This document shows, in pieces, positions 1-9,950 of a DNA stretch of 29,221 nt (within the stretch, counting starts at the first letter, position 1; each line of letters starts with the position of its first letter). The notes beneath the pieces are model-generated. The model did not search any database. It worked only from the letters and a program-made list of their open reading frames with translations, and was not told the DNA's origin. A program made the translations under genes and the position numbers. The DNA is from an uncultured Collinsella sp. GTDB lineage: Bacteria > Actinomycetota > Coriobacteriia > Coriobacteriales > Coriobacteriaceae. The stretch spans positions 1 through 29,221 of the forward strand of contig UQHO01000025.1 of NCBI GenBank assembly GCA_900540995.1, given 5' to 3'.

Positions 1-4
1 GTTC

Positions 5-42
5 CGCACGAGCCGGAGAGCACTTAATGTGCTCTCCGTGCG
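5..42. other. Stable hairpin at the window edge, function unknown
   Basis: A nearly perfect 9-bp stem (15-23 with 29-37, loop of 5) is extended outward by a 5-bp stem (5-9 with 38-42) across a 5-nt bulge. The following 80 bases are GC-rich with further self-complementarity and no convincing coding frame. It could be the end of a structured RNA or leader cut by the window edge. I cannot match it to a known family. Confidence 0.4.
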
Positions 43-124
43 AGTCAGGACTGTCCGAGCAGGCGACTTCACATGCCGCCGTGCGGCCGGGGCGAACACC
101 CCTCAAAGATTTTCAAAAAAGTTG

Positions 125-154
125 TTGACGCGCGCGTAACGACTCGTCTAATAT
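125..154 (+). promoter_or_regulatory. Promoter of the tRNA cluster
   Basis: A -35 TTGACG (125-130) and a -10 TAATAT (149-154) are separated by 18 bp. Transcription would begin about 8 bases before the first tRNA. An A-rich run lies just upstream of the -35 box, like an UP element. This is the only good promoter seen for the three tRNAs. Confidence 0.7.
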
Positions 155-168
155 ATCCCTTGCGCGAT

Positions 169-245
169 GGACCTGTAGCTCAGTTGGTTAGAGCGTCCGG
201 CTGATAACCGGGAGGTCACAAGTTCGAATCTTGTCAGGTCCACCA
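169..245 (+). tRNA. tRNA-Ile (GAT)
   Basis: A 77-nt cloverleaf with acceptor GGACCTG pairing to CAGGTCC, discriminator A and an encoded CCA (243-245). The anticodon loop has GAT at 203-205. The T arm contains the GTTCGAAT loop. It reads AUC/AUU. The same 77 bases recur exactly at 393-469, so the cluster holds a recent or homogenised duplication. Confidence 0.97.
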
Positions 246-256
246 CTTTCTTTCGC

Positions 257-306
257 AATAAACACCCCAGCGAGAGCCGAGTCGCCGCTGGGGTGTTTAT
301 TACTCT
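257..306 (+). terminator. Strong hairpin between tRNA-Ile and tRNA-Ala
   Basis: A perfect 16-bp stem (257-272 with 286-301) has a 13-nt loop, with A-rich 5' and T-rich 3' flanks. It looks like a Rho-independent terminator, possibly bidirectional. No promoter is visible between it and tRNA-Ala 12 bases later, so it may instead be a partial terminator or a processing signal. Confidence 0.65.
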
Positions 307-312
307 TTCCGT

Positions 313-388
313 GGGGGTTTAGCTCAGCTGGGAGAGCGCGGGCTTTGCAAGCCTGAGGTCAGGGGTTCGATCCCCCTAACCTCCACCA
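313..388 (+). tRNA. tRNA-Ala (TGC)
   Basis: A 76-nt cloverleaf with anticodon TGC at 346-348 and an encoded CCA. The acceptor stem shows the G3:U70 wobble pair, the universal alanine identity element. It sits 4 bases before the second tRNA-Ile, so the two are surely co-transcribed and processed. The Ile/Ala pairing recalls the rRNA spacer, but no rRNA is in the window. Confidence 0.97.
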
Positions 389-392
389 TGAT

Positions 393-469
393 GGACCTGT
401 AGCTCAGTTGGTTAGAGCGTCCGGCTGATAACCGGGAGGTCACAAGTTCGAATCTTGTCAGGTCCACCA
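393..469 (+). tRNA. tRNA-Ile (GAT), second identical copy
   Basis: Same 77-nt sequence as the copy at 169-245, anticodon GAT at 427-429, CCA encoded. Only 4 bases separate it from tRNA-Ala. A terminator follows 14 bases after its end. Confidence 0.97.
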
Positions 470-483
470 TCAAAAACGTGAAG

Positions 484-515
484 AGCCCCGGGGCATTGCC
501 TCGGGGCTTTTTTCT
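484..515 (+). terminator. Rho-independent terminator of the tRNA cluster
   Basis: A GC-rich stem pairs 484-494 with 498-508 (one G-U, tight loop) and is followed by six T and then CTT. This is a canonical intrinsic terminator ending the Ile-Ala-Ile cluster. Confidence 0.85.
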
Positions 516-524
516 TATCAAACA

Positions 525-562
525 AAAGTAGTCAAAATACCCCGTCCCAAATTAACTACTTT
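525..562. repeat. Short palindromic intergenic element
   Basis: The 8-bp arms AAAGTAGT (525-532) and ACTACTTT (555-562) bracket a spacer that reads TGGGACGGGG on the minus strand. The same 10-mer occurs at about 24128 just after another terminator. It may belong to a dispersed intergenic repeat family; this is inferred from two sites only. Confidence 0.35.
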
Positions 563-566
563 GATT

Positions 567-596
567 TTGTGTGCTGGGCGAAAGATTGGGTAGTAT
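567..596 (+). promoter_or_regulatory. Candidate promoter for the bifunctional nuclease operon
   Basis: TTGTGT (567-572), an 18-bp spacer and TAGTAT (591-596) lie about 58 bases before the nuclease start. The -35 box is weak. It is the best candidate between the tRNA terminator and the gene. Confidence 0.35.
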
Positions 597-653
597 AGCT
601 ATTCAATGCGGCGACCCTGCCGCCTGTTAACCGCTACGTACCGGAGGTGTTCC

Positions 654-1154
654 ATGGTTCGTGTCGACATAGAGACCATCTTCATGGCCGCCGGTCCCGT
701 GCCATCGCTTATCGTACTTCGCGAGCGCTGCAGCAAGTCGGATTCCCCCGCGCCGCTGCGCTCCCTCTCCATCCAGACTGGTTCGTTTGAGGCTGCGGCA
801 ATCAGCCGCGGCATCGACAGCGGACGCGCCGATCGCCCAATCACGCACGACCTGCTGCTCGACACCGTCGACGCCCTGGGTGCCAAGCTCGAGCGTGTCG
901 AAATCGTCCGCGCCGAGCCGCCCGTGTTCTACGCGACGGTTGTCGTGTTGGCCGATGGCAGCGAGCATAGGATCGATGCGCGTCCGAGCGATGCCATCGC
1001 CCTCGCCGTACGCAGCAATGCCCCCATGTTTGTGGAGGACGACATCATGAATCGCCTGGGCACCGTCTCGCCGCACGCCGAGGAAGTCGACGACGAGCAA
1101 GAGTTCGAAAAGTTCGATGAGTTCGTCCACACGCTCTCACCCGATGATTTTTAA
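654..1154 (+). CDS. Bifunctional nuclease family protein (DUF151/BFN)
   Basis: The product has 166 residues and starts at the ATG preceded by GGAGGTG at 643-649; an in-frame ATG further upstream at 606 lacks this site. The BFN fold is shown by an EAxAI segment, the RPxTHDLL motif, an FYAT strand and the signature IDARPSDAIALAVR. An acidic tail follows, normal for actinobacterial members. Characterised relatives have been reported as DNase/RNase or as factors that couple nucleotide stress to DNA repair, but the role in this group is not settled. The next gene starts at the base directly after its stop codon, so the two are probably translationally coupled. Family confidence is high and biochemical activity is uncertain. 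Confidence 0.88.
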   Translation: MVRVDIETIFMAAGPVPSLIVLRERCSKSDSPAPLRSLSIQTGSFEAAAISRGIDSGRADRPITHDLLLDTVDALGAKLERVEIVRAEPPVFYATVVVLADGSEHRIDARPSDAIALAVRSNAPMFVEDDIMNRLGTVSPHAEEVDDEQEFEKFDEFVHTLSPDDF

Positions 1155-1544
1155 ATGCTCGACAAGCACGCGACGGAGTGCGCGCTCATGAGCGCCGGAG
1201 TTTCTGCCGAGGCGGCTGCGATCGCCCACGAGGCCCAGATGCGCTCCGAGGCGTCCGAGGCGGCACGCATTGCCTATGTGACGCAGGCCCGCACGCTTCG
1301 CGAACGCCGCGGCTCGTTTATCAAGATGGTTGTCATCTCCGCCCTTGTCGCGGCAATCTGTTCGCGCCTTCGTGGTACAGTTGGTGCGCTTGGGTTTTCG
1401 ATCTCTACGGGCCTGGTGATCTGGGGTGTGGTCGATGCGGTAATGCTGACCAGTCAGATCAAGGTGCTCGACAAGCGCGCGATGGATATGATGCGCGCCC
1501 GCGATGCCGCTGCTAAGATCGCCGCCGAGGCGCAAGAACTGTAA
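1155..1544 (+). CDS. Small membrane protein, unknown function
   Basis: I do not recognise this 129-residue protein. It begins with an Ala/Glu/Arg-rich, probably helical stretch (residues 1-53), then two hydrophobic segments (about 57-71 and 76-98) separated by a short basic turn, then a charged helical C terminus. That suggests a two-helix membrane hairpin with both ends in the cytoplasm. The ATG directly abuts the stop of the nuclease gene and has no clear Shine-Dalgarno site, which points to coupled translation. An alternative start at 1188 has a GGAG 9 bases upstream and would give 118 residues. The tight linkage suggests a shared operon with the nuclease. Confidence 0.7.
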   Translation: MLDKHATECALMSAGVSAEAAAIAHEAQMRSEASEAARIAYVTQARTLRERRGSFIKMVVISALVAAICSRLRGTVGALGFSISTGLVIWGVVDAVMLTSQIKVLDKRAMDMMRARDAAAKIAAEAQEL

Positions 1545-1574
1545 CGACGCCAGACTCGATGGGAAGGTCTAAAG

Positions 1575-2024
1575 ATGGCACAGGATATGCAGGATGCCGG
1601 TAACGTCTCCGCCGAGCTCGACGCCATGGTGTGCGATCTGATCGGTGCGTTCTTGGACGACCTTGCCGCCGACGAAAACCCCGGCGTGGTCGTGGCAATT
1701 GAGGACGCCGCTTCCAACCGTTATCTGGCGGCGCTCGATGAGGATGGCGAAGAGGCGTGCCTCGAGGCGGCCACCAACTTTATCTCCGAGCACAAGATGG
1801 GTCTTAAGGACGAGGGCCTGGGCCGTATCGCTCGCTATGCCATCGGATACACCGGTTGCGTCGAAATTGACGGCGGCTATCACGATGCCCTGCTCGTGAG
1901 CTTCTTCGAGACCACGCTCGAGAGCGGTTTTTCGGCATATGTGCTGTATGAAGGCATGGGTGCCGGCGATGGTTTTATGTGGAGCGACCCTGAACCTGCA
2001 GGTGAGGAAACCCCTCTTATCTAA
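1575..2024 (+). CDS. Conserved-looking cytosolic protein, unknown function
   Basis: This 149-residue acidic protein has no signal peptide or membrane helix. An AAGG sits upstream of the ATG. The sequence alternates helical (for example SAELDAMVCDLIGAFLDDL) and strand-like segments (VVVAIE, DALLVSFFET, SAYVLYEGMG) and reads as a compact alpha/beta domain. I see no catalytic motif and cannot assign a family. It follows the small membrane protein by 30 bases, so it probably belongs to the same transcript as the nuclease. Confidence 0.7.
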   Translation: MAQDMQDAGNVSAELDAMVCDLIGAFLDDLAADENPGVVVAIEDAASNRYLAALDEDGEEACLEAATNFISEHKMGLKDEGLGRIARYAIGYTGCVEIDGGYHDALLVSFFETTLESGFSAYVLYEGMGAGDGFMWSDPEPAGEETPLI

Positions 2025-2141
2025 AATCGCTAAAATAAACGAGTTTTCGGTAAAAGGCTCAATATTCCCGCTGAGCGTTGTATCGCTGGGCGGGCCGCAT
2101 ACGCGTGCCGTTTGTATATGGATAGAAGATAGGGGAACTAC

Positions 2142-3980
<1,839 letters not shown>

Positions 3981-4007
3981 GCGCTGGGGCTTATAACCGC
4001 CAATAAG

Positions 4008-4042
4008 AAAGGGCGTCGACCGCAATGGTCGGCGCCCTTTTT
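4008..4042 (+). terminator. Rho-independent terminator after typA
   Basis: A 14-bp stem with one G-U pair (4008-4021 with 4027-4040) and a 5-nt loop is followed by a T run (4038-4042). Confidence 0.88.
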
Positions 4043-4070
4043 GGTGCAAGGGGACAGGTTCGTTTGCACC
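4043..4070. repeat. Palindromic GGTGCAA repeat with GGGGACAGGTT core
   Basis: The arms GGTGCAA (4043-4049) and TTGCACC (4064-4070) flank a core reading GGGGACAGGTT. A related sequence in opposite orientation (AACCTGACCCCTTTGCACC) lies at 9951-9969. Such elements look like dispersed short intergenic repeats attached to terminators. Confidence 0.55.
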
Positions 4071-4405
4071 ACAGTGGGGGCGGTTATCCCCTCCGATCGG
4101 CTTTCTGGTCAAAGTTAAGTTGTTTAAACATATACATAATTCCACAGGATATAACCGCTTTGATACAAAACCGTTAACAGATAAAAATCAACTGGTATTA
4201 CATTAAAAGACCTCTTTACCAGCGGTTTACATGACTGGTGTCTATATTGTATTTTATGCATTGTGGCATAGACGAACCGTCTTAGAAGTTGCCCCCCAAT
4301 GGGTTCTTGCAATGCGCCAGGTAGGTTCTCGTAGATGTTGGGGTTTGTGTTCGAACCGACGATTCGCCGTATTCCACACTGTGTTGTAGGAATTAAGGGA
4401 CAACT
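4071..4405 (+). promoter_or_regulatory. AT-rich upstream region of the pilin locus with candidate promoters
   Basis: This 335-bp stretch has no gene. It is markedly richer in A and T than its surroundings between about 4110 and 4265. Two candidate promoters are visible: TTAACA (4174-4179) with a 16-bp spacer to TATTAC (4196-4201), and TTTACA (4226-4231) with an 18-bp spacer to TATTTT (4250-4255). A small inverted repeat, ACCAG/CTGGT, spans 4217-4239 over the second -35 box and could be an operator. About 150 bases of leader would precede the adhesin ATG. Which promoter is used cannot be decided by eye. Confidence 0.4.
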
Positions 4406-7400
4406 ATGGACGCACACCGCTCACGGTCGCTGGGTATGGCGGCCCTGATCTTCATTTTGATTAGCCTCACCGCCGCTGTTTTTCACGGTGCAGCCCCCGT
4501 GCGCGCCGAGGATGCGACGACGCCGACGCCGATTGAGATCAACGGCGATACGGCAACGGTTGAGGTCAAGCTGTATACCGATGAGAACCATAATAAGCCT
4601 TTGGGTGATACTGCCGTAACGTCTACTTCGAAGCTCTACGGAGCTTTTTCGGCACAATTTAAAAGCGGTAAGGCGCCTTCGTCTGGGAACAACATCGCTG
4701 TCTATGAGCTGCCAGGCACCATCGTCGTTGATGACGCAGGTGGCAACCTCATGGAGGGTCCGGAATCTTCTGCCGCCCAAGCTGGCACGTGGAAGATCGA
4801 AGGTAATAAGGTTGTCTTTACGTTTGACAAGGGCTGGCTTGAACGGAATCCTGCGAACATTCATGTCGCGGCAAACTTCTCGTTCCAGCTTAAAAACAAG
4901 AATGTCGGTTCTGGTAGCAACGCATCTGTCGTGTTTCCTGGTGCGGGAACGATCAAAATTCCTATCAAGGACGGCAAAGTCACGGGGACGAAGTCGGGGA
5001 CCTTCTCCCAGGGCGCAGATGGCGTGGCCAAGGTTACCTGGACTGTTACGCTTACCGTAGAGTCGTATGCTACGGACGTTAGCTTCACTGATACGCTGGG
5101 CGACAACTTCGACTTTGTGAACGACAGTTTCAAGCTCGACGGCAAGAAGCTTGACTCCCAGCCGATGATCGACGGCCAGGTCGTAACCCTCGACAGCCTG
5201 GGCAACCTTTCCCGGGGCAACCACACGATCACGTACGATACGGTGCTGAAGAGCGGCGTTGCCGCGAACGGCGGCGATTTGATCAAAGCTGAGAATAAGG
5301 CAACGTGGAATTGGGCTGGCTCAAGCGACAGCGATAACAGAACAGCTACGGCTGAGCCTGTTACATTCGGCTATGACATGATCAAGAAGTCCAATGGCTC
5401 AGGCACGCCGTCGGACATCAAGTGGACGGTCAAGCTCAACCAAGGCAAGCTCAAGGCCGACATGAGCGGATACATGTTCACCGATAATCTGGACGGAAAA
5501 CAGACGTATACGGGCAACTTTACGGTTTACAAAGGCGACTCGGAGGCGAGCGGAGTCAAGATTTGTGAAAGAAAACTTGAACCTAAGGATAATTTCTTTT
5601 CCTATACGTTCCCGAACAACCTTGAGGATAAGTACGCCACCTACTGCATCGTTTATCACACCAAGATGAACGATACGAGCTCGTACGACACCGTGCGCAA
5701 CAGCGCGACCATCGAGCGCAAAGGTTCCGTTTCCGGTACGGATGATGGCAGTTTCACGCCGCAGCTGACGGGTGTTGTGCCGATCACCAAGAGGCTCGTG
5801 AGATACGATGAGGCGGCGACGACGGGCAGGGCGACGTGGGAGACGAAGGTCGCGCTGAAGGCGATCGTCAATGCGGCCCATCCAGGCGAGGTGACGGTGA
5901 AGGACACGTTTCAGTCGGCATGGTCGCAGAAACTTGGCGTCGACGAAAGCTCCATTACCATTAAAATCGGCAATACCGAGCTGGTTCCGGGCACCGACTG
6001 GAGACCAACGACCAGCTATCCGGGTAATGAAACAAAGAAAAACTACGACCTCAAAATCATCGTTACCGACAACGTGAAAGCCGCTCTCGAGAACGAAGAC
6101 TACGCCGTTATCACCTACGACACCACATCAGAAGCGCTGTCGGGCTGGTACTCAAACTTCGCAGCGGTCGAAGCACCGGGCCTGAGACTACAGTGGCCGT
6201 TCACCGAACCCATCAAGTACGTTGTCAACCGAGAAACGATGCCCGCGGTCGAGAAGCCGGAAGCGGAGTCGAAGGTGTCTTGGGTTGAGAACTTCGATTG
6301 GCATACCGTTGACGGCTCGGATGAGAAGGGCGCCTGGATCGTCGACTGGACGGTGTATGCAAACCGCCAAAAGGGTAATAAGGGCGCAAATGGCGAGTTC
6401 GAATACTATGGAGCTGGAAAGCTGGGCGGGAAACCGCTGAATATCGTTGATAGCCTTCCGGATGGTATGAGCTATGTTGCGAATTCCGCAAAGTATACGC
6501 TCGTGCAGAACCCCTATGATAAACATACGGGGCTTCATCGCGGAGGCGAGGCCAAGGAGGTCGTTACGGGTCGGACGCTCGCCGCCGACAACGTCAGCCG
6601 CAACGGCAATACGGTCACCTTCTCCATCCCCACGACTGAGCTTGAAAGCTATGCCGGCTACGCAAAGCTCACGTACAAGACGGCGGTCAAGCGCGGTGAG
6701 CTCGATACCTCCACAAACGAGGTGAAGTTCACCAACAAGGCCAGCGCGGGGTCAGGAGTTAAACAGTTCGATTCCGGTAAAGGTGACGTCATCATTAAGA
6801 ACAACGTCATCAAAAAGTCCGGCGAGCAGGTTGCCAATAGCAATCGCATCAAATACACCATTCTTGTTAACGAGTCTGCCGTTGCCCTTAAAAATGGCAC
6901 CGACTTCCTTGAGCTCGTCGATACCATGGATGCCAAGTGCGCGCTGGTGCCGTCGACGCTTAAGGTCTATGAGCAGGTGAATGGTGCCTGGTCACCGCTG
7001 GCTGATAAGGACTATTCGTCGAAGATGGAGCAAGTCAAGGATGAATCTGGCTCGCGTACGAAGTTGACTCTTGAGGTGCCAGACGGGAAATACCTCAAGG
7101 TCGAGTATGAGGTTATCCCGACCGGAAACCCCGGCGAAGAGGTGTCCCTTTCCAACACCGCCGAGCTTGCGGGGGTGACGGAGGGTTCGGCGATCGACGA
7201 GCAAAAATGGAAGATTCAAAATGCGTCCGCCAGCGCGGGCGGCAACGGCTACAGCATCACGATGACCAAGTACGACGCCCAGCAGGTCGGCGCGACGCTC
7301 GAGGGGGCGAAGTTCACACTCTACAGCGTGGATATGGGCCAGGTTGCGGATGACGGAAATGTAGAGAACGCCAGAACGCCGTTTGACGAGGCCGCGATCG

Positions 7401-8149
7401 ACGTCCCCACCGACGCCAACGGCAAAATCTCGTTCGGCACAAGCGACAAGAAGATGAGTAATTGCGTGCTCTATCAGCTCGTGGAGACCAAGGCGCCTGT
7501 TGGCTATGCCAAGGCCGATCCCACGTGGATCATGCTCAAGGGCAGCGCGAGCGACAAGGATTATCAGGCTGCGCTAACTAAGGCAAAGGACATCGTCGAC
7601 GGTGCGGAGATCATCGGCGATACAAAGAAGGACGAGATCTGGGTCTACGACAACCGCATGACGGGCAAGGCGGTTATTAACGCAGAGAAGGTGCTCGCAG
7701 GCGGAACGTTCAAGGAAGGTCAGTTCTCGTTCGCGCTCAAGGATGACAAGGACAGGGTGCTCCAAACGGTGACCAACGATGCCATGGGCAACGTCTCCTT
7801 CAACGTCGACTACAACAAGGCCGATACCTATACTTATACCATCTCTGAGGTCGTCCCCGAGGGCGCCGAGAACAACGTCAAGGACCACATCACCTACGAC
7901 AGGACCCAGCACAAGGTTACGGTTAAGGTGGACAACGGTGAGAGGAATCTCGTCGCCACCGTCACCTATGACAATGGCTCTTCGACCCCGCCGACTTTTA
8001 CCAACAGATACTCGACCACGCTTCCCGAGGCAGGCGGTGCCGGCTTGACTATGACGTATCTGGCTGGCGCTTCGCTGCTGTGCTTTGCCGCGACATGGAT
8101 GCATGCTCACCGCCATCGCGATCAAGATCGAGGTGGTCGCCGTGAGTAG
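4406..8149 (+). CDS. Large sortase-anchored multidomain adhesin / pilin subunit
   Basis: A 1247-residue surface protein. It has a Sec signal peptide (cleavage likely after VRA, residue 34), then adhesin-like beta domains. At least four modules share a pattern of W-x-V strands followed by a D-T-x or D-S-L turn, as in isopeptide-forming fimbrial proteins. A SpaA/prealbumin-like domain begins near 945 (MTKYDA...LEGAKFTLY). A streptococcal pilin-type isopeptide domain spans about 1089-1200; its Lys (AEKVL), Glu (TISEV) and Asn (FTNRY) look like the bond triad. The sorting signal is LPEAG (1206-1210), then a hydrophobic helix and a basic tail. LPEAG has Ala in place of the usual Thr. The start has AAGGG upstream of ATG. 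Codon use is more AT-rich than in neighbours, suggesting transfer or diversifying selection. The next gene overlaps its last 8 bases. The tip or adhesive role is inferred from size and domain order. Confidence 0.88.
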   Translation: MDAHRSRSLGMAALIFILISLTAAVFHGAAPVRAEDATTPTPIEINGDTATVEVKLYTDENHNKPLGDTAVTSTSKLYGAFSAQFKSGKAPSSGNNIAVYELPGTIVVDDAGGNLMEGPESSAAQAGTWKIEGNKVVFTFDKGWLERNPANIHVAANFSFQLKNKNVGSGSNASVVFPGAGTIKIPIKDGKVTGTKSGTFSQGADGVAKVTWTVTLTVESYATDVSFTDTLGDNFDFVNDSFKLDGKKLDSQPMIDGQVVTLDSLGNLSRGNHTITYDTVLKSGVAANGGDLIKAENKATWNWAGSSDSDNRTATAEPVTFGYDMIKKSNGSGTPSDIKWTVKLNQGKLKADMSGYMFTDNLDGKQTYTGNFTVYKGDSEASGVKICERKLEPKDNFFSYTFPNNLEDKYATYCIVYHTKMNDTSSYDTVRNSATIERKGSVSGTDDGSFTPQLTGVVPITKRLVRYDEAATTGRATWETKVALKAIVNAAHPGEVTVKDTFQSAWSQKLGVDESSITIKIGNTELVPGTDWRPTTSYPGNETKKNYDLKIIVTDNVKAALENEDYAVITYDTTSEALSGWYSNFAAVEAPGLRLQWPFTEPIKYVVNRETMPAVEKPEAESKVSWVENFDWHTVDGSDEKGAWIVDWTVYANRQKGNKGANGEFEYYGAGKLGGKPLNIVDSLPDGMSYVANSAKYTLVQNPYDKHTGLHRGGEAKEVVTGRTLAADNVSRNGNTVTFSIPTTELESYAGYAKLTYKTAVKRGELDTSTNEVKFTNKASAGSGVKQFDSGKGDVIIKNNVIKKSGEQVANSNRIKYTILVNESAVALKNGTDFLELVDTMDAKCALVPSTLKVYEQVNGAWSPLADKDYSSKMEQVKDESGSRTKLTLEVPDGKYLKVEYEVIPTGNPGEEVSLSNTAELAGVTEGSAIDEQKWKIQNASASAGGNGYSITMTKYDAQQVGATLEGAKFTLYSVDMGQVADDGNVENARTPFDEAAIDVPTDANGKISFGTSDKKMSNCVLYQLVETKAPVGYAKADPTWIMLKGSASDKDYQAALTKAKDIVDGAEIIGDTKKDEIWVYDNRMTGKAVINAEKVLAGGTFKEGQFSFALKDDKDRVLQTVTNDAMGNVSFNVDYNKADTYTYTISEVVPEGAENNVKDHITYDRTQHKVTVKVDNGERNLVATVTYDNGSSTPPTFTNRYSTTLPEAGGAGLTMTYLAGASLLCFAATWMHAHRHRDQDRGGRRE

Positions 8150-9785
8150 GCTTTGGTGCCGCTTGTTGGCCGTCGCAACGATAGCTACGGTCGCTATGTT
8201 CTCTTTTGCGATGCTGCCCAGGACGGCTCGTGCTGCCGACACCGGTGCCATTACGGTGGACGGTACAGTCGCGACGCGGTATGACGCGTACCAGCTCTTT
8301 TCGGCGACAGTTATCGATGATGACGATGCTGGCCATAAAATTGCAACTGATGTAACGTGGGCGAATGGCGCGGTTCGTCAAGCCGTTCTTCCCGTGCTTC
8401 ATGATGCGGGGCTTGATGGCTCGGCATCGGCGGCGCAAGAGACTGCCGAGTGGATGAATGCCGACGGGCATATGACGACCGCGCTGACGGCAAAGCTTGC
8501 CCGCGCGATTTGCAATGCCGACGCAACTTCCGTGGCCCTTAACGCGGGCACGGCGGCCGAGCTGCCCTGCGGCTACTGGCTCATCGTCGCCGACGGCGAC
8601 GCCATCGCCCAGGGCGAGGCCGGCACCGCGCCGATCATGACCCTGGTCGGCGGCAGCGCCGTTACCGTCAAGCCCAAGGCGGCGACCCCCAAGGTCCAAA
8701 AACACGTGCTGGAGGACAGCACCGCCGCCTGGCAGAAGGCCGCCGACGCCACGGTTGCCGACGACCTGTACTGGCGCCTCTCGGCCACGGTCCCGGCGGG
8801 GCTCACGGCCTACGACACCTATACGGTGCGGTTCGTCGACACCATGAGCGCGGGGCTCGACCCCTCCAAGGTGGCCGCGAGCATGCGCGTGTACGTGGCG
8901 GCGGGCGCGGACGGCGGCTTCGACGTCGTCGCATGTGAGGGCGGCAACGCCAACTCGACGCCGGCTAAAGGGTGGACAGACATTACTTCACAGTGCAAGG
9001 TCTCGGTCGAGGGCAATGCCTTCACCGTGCGCACCGGCGACCTCATCGCCGCGCTCGGCGGGGCTGACGCCTTTGCCGCGGGCGCCCGCGTGGTTGCTGT
9101 CTACAATGCGCCGTTGGGGGCCAACTGCAATCGAGGCGCCACCAAGGGCAACCCCAACGAGGTCTACCTGCGTTACCCGCGCTCTCCCCTCGTCGACCAG
9201 TCCGGCGATGCCGGATTCACCCATACGCCGAGTGATGACGCCACGGCCTATACCTGGGGACTCAGCCTCATCAAGCGCTCGAGCTCGGACGATAAACCGC
9301 TCGCGAGTGCCAAACTGCGCATCATCGATGACCGCGGGCGCATCCTAACGACCGACGGCTCGTGGTCGACGGATGCTGACGCGTGCGTCACCACGGGCGC
9401 GGACGGCCACGCGGAATTGAGCGGTGTGGACGCTGGTGTCTACACCGTCGAGGAGGCCGCGGCTCCCAAGGGATACACCGCCTTTGAGGGCAAACGAACG
9501 GTAACGGTTACGTCTGAGGGATTGGACGCTAAGCAGGTGGCGGCCGCGAAGCTCAAGGTGACCGTGTCGGTCAAAAGCCCTCTGCGGGTTGATACCGCCG
9601 ATGCCGGGACGGGTTCGATTGAGCTGTCGGTGCTCAACACCCCGAGCAAAGAAGCAAGTCGTGGCTTTATACCCTCGACGGGAGATAGAACGTTGGTGCT
9701 GGTGGCGGCTTTGGCTGCCATCGGAGTGGCGGCTATTGTTGTCGGGCTCGTCATCAAGCGGGGAGGCGGTCGTCGTGAAAAATAA
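8142..9785 (+). CDS. Sortase-anchored backbone-type pilin (SpaA/SpaH-like)
   Basis: A 547-residue product is expected from the GTG at 8142, which has AGGTGG upstream and gives a clean signal peptide (MSRLWC start, cleavage after TARA). An upstream in-frame ATG at 8085 would destroy the signal peptide. The first domain ends with PIMTLVGG and VTVKPK near residue 175, the place of the YPK pilin-motif lysine in SpaA/FimA backbones. A second domain follows, then a Cna-B/SpaA domain with the TVEEAAAPKGY signature. The sorting signal is IPSTG (510-514), then a membrane helix and a basic tail similar to that of the upstream protein. The start codon overlaps the upstream stop (GTGAGTAG), so the pair is an operon. 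No class C sortase lies next to it, which is unusual. Backbone polymerisation is inferred. Confidence 0.87.
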   Translation: MSRLWCRLLAVATIATVAMFSFAMLPRTARAADTGAITVDGTVATRYDAYQLFSATVIDDDDAGHKIATDVTWANGAVRQAVLPVLHDAGLDGSASAAQETAEWMNADGHMTTALTAKLARAICNADATSVALNAGTAAELPCGYWLIVADGDAIAQGEAGTAPIMTLVGGSAVTVKPKAATPKVQKHVLEDSTAAWQKAADATVADDLYWRLSATVPAGLTAYDTYTVRFVDTMSAGLDPSKVAASMRVYVAAGADGGFDVVACEGGNANSTPAKGWTDITSQCKVSVEGNAFTVRTGDLIAALGGADAFAAGARVVAVYNAPLGANCNRGATKGNPNEVYLRYPRSPLVDQSGDAGFTHTPSDDATAYTWGLSLIKRSSSDDKPLASAKLRIIDDRGRILTTDGSWSTDADACVTTGADGHAELSGVDAGVYTVEEAAAPKGYTAFEGKRTVTVTSEGLDAKQVAAAKLKVTVSVKSPLRVDTADAGTGSIELSVLNTPSKEASRGFIPSTGDRTLVLVAALAAIGVAAIVVGLVIKRGGGRREK

Positions 9786-9892
9786 TTGCCTTTCATGCTC
9801 ACTGGCGTACTGCCTCCGTAATGAGTGACGCGCAGGCCTACCGACCTGATGATCATTGGTTTTGAAAAAGTTACTAGAGAACCCTCCAAGAA

Positions 9893-9945
9893 AGGCGGGG
9901 CACCCGGTCGATATGACCGAGTGCCCCGCCTCGTTTGTTGTTGCA
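9893..9945 (+). terminator. Terminator after the pilin operon
   Basis: A long GC-rich hairpin (9893-9903 with 9921-9931, continuing inward for 5 bp after one mismatch) is followed by a T-rich run. It lies between convergent genes and may serve both strands. Confidence 0.75.
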
Positions 9946-9950
9946 AAGTA

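Noticed and set aside
1..120. A truncated gene or rRNA end at the left edge
   Set aside because: Two short open frames give no protein-like sequence, and nothing matches 5S, 16S or 23S ends.
4080..4158. An inverted repeat GCGGTTAT/ATAACCGC that might bound an invertible promoter for the pilin genes
   Set aside because: The arms are only 8 bp, the candidate promoters lie outside them, and no recombinase gene is nearby.
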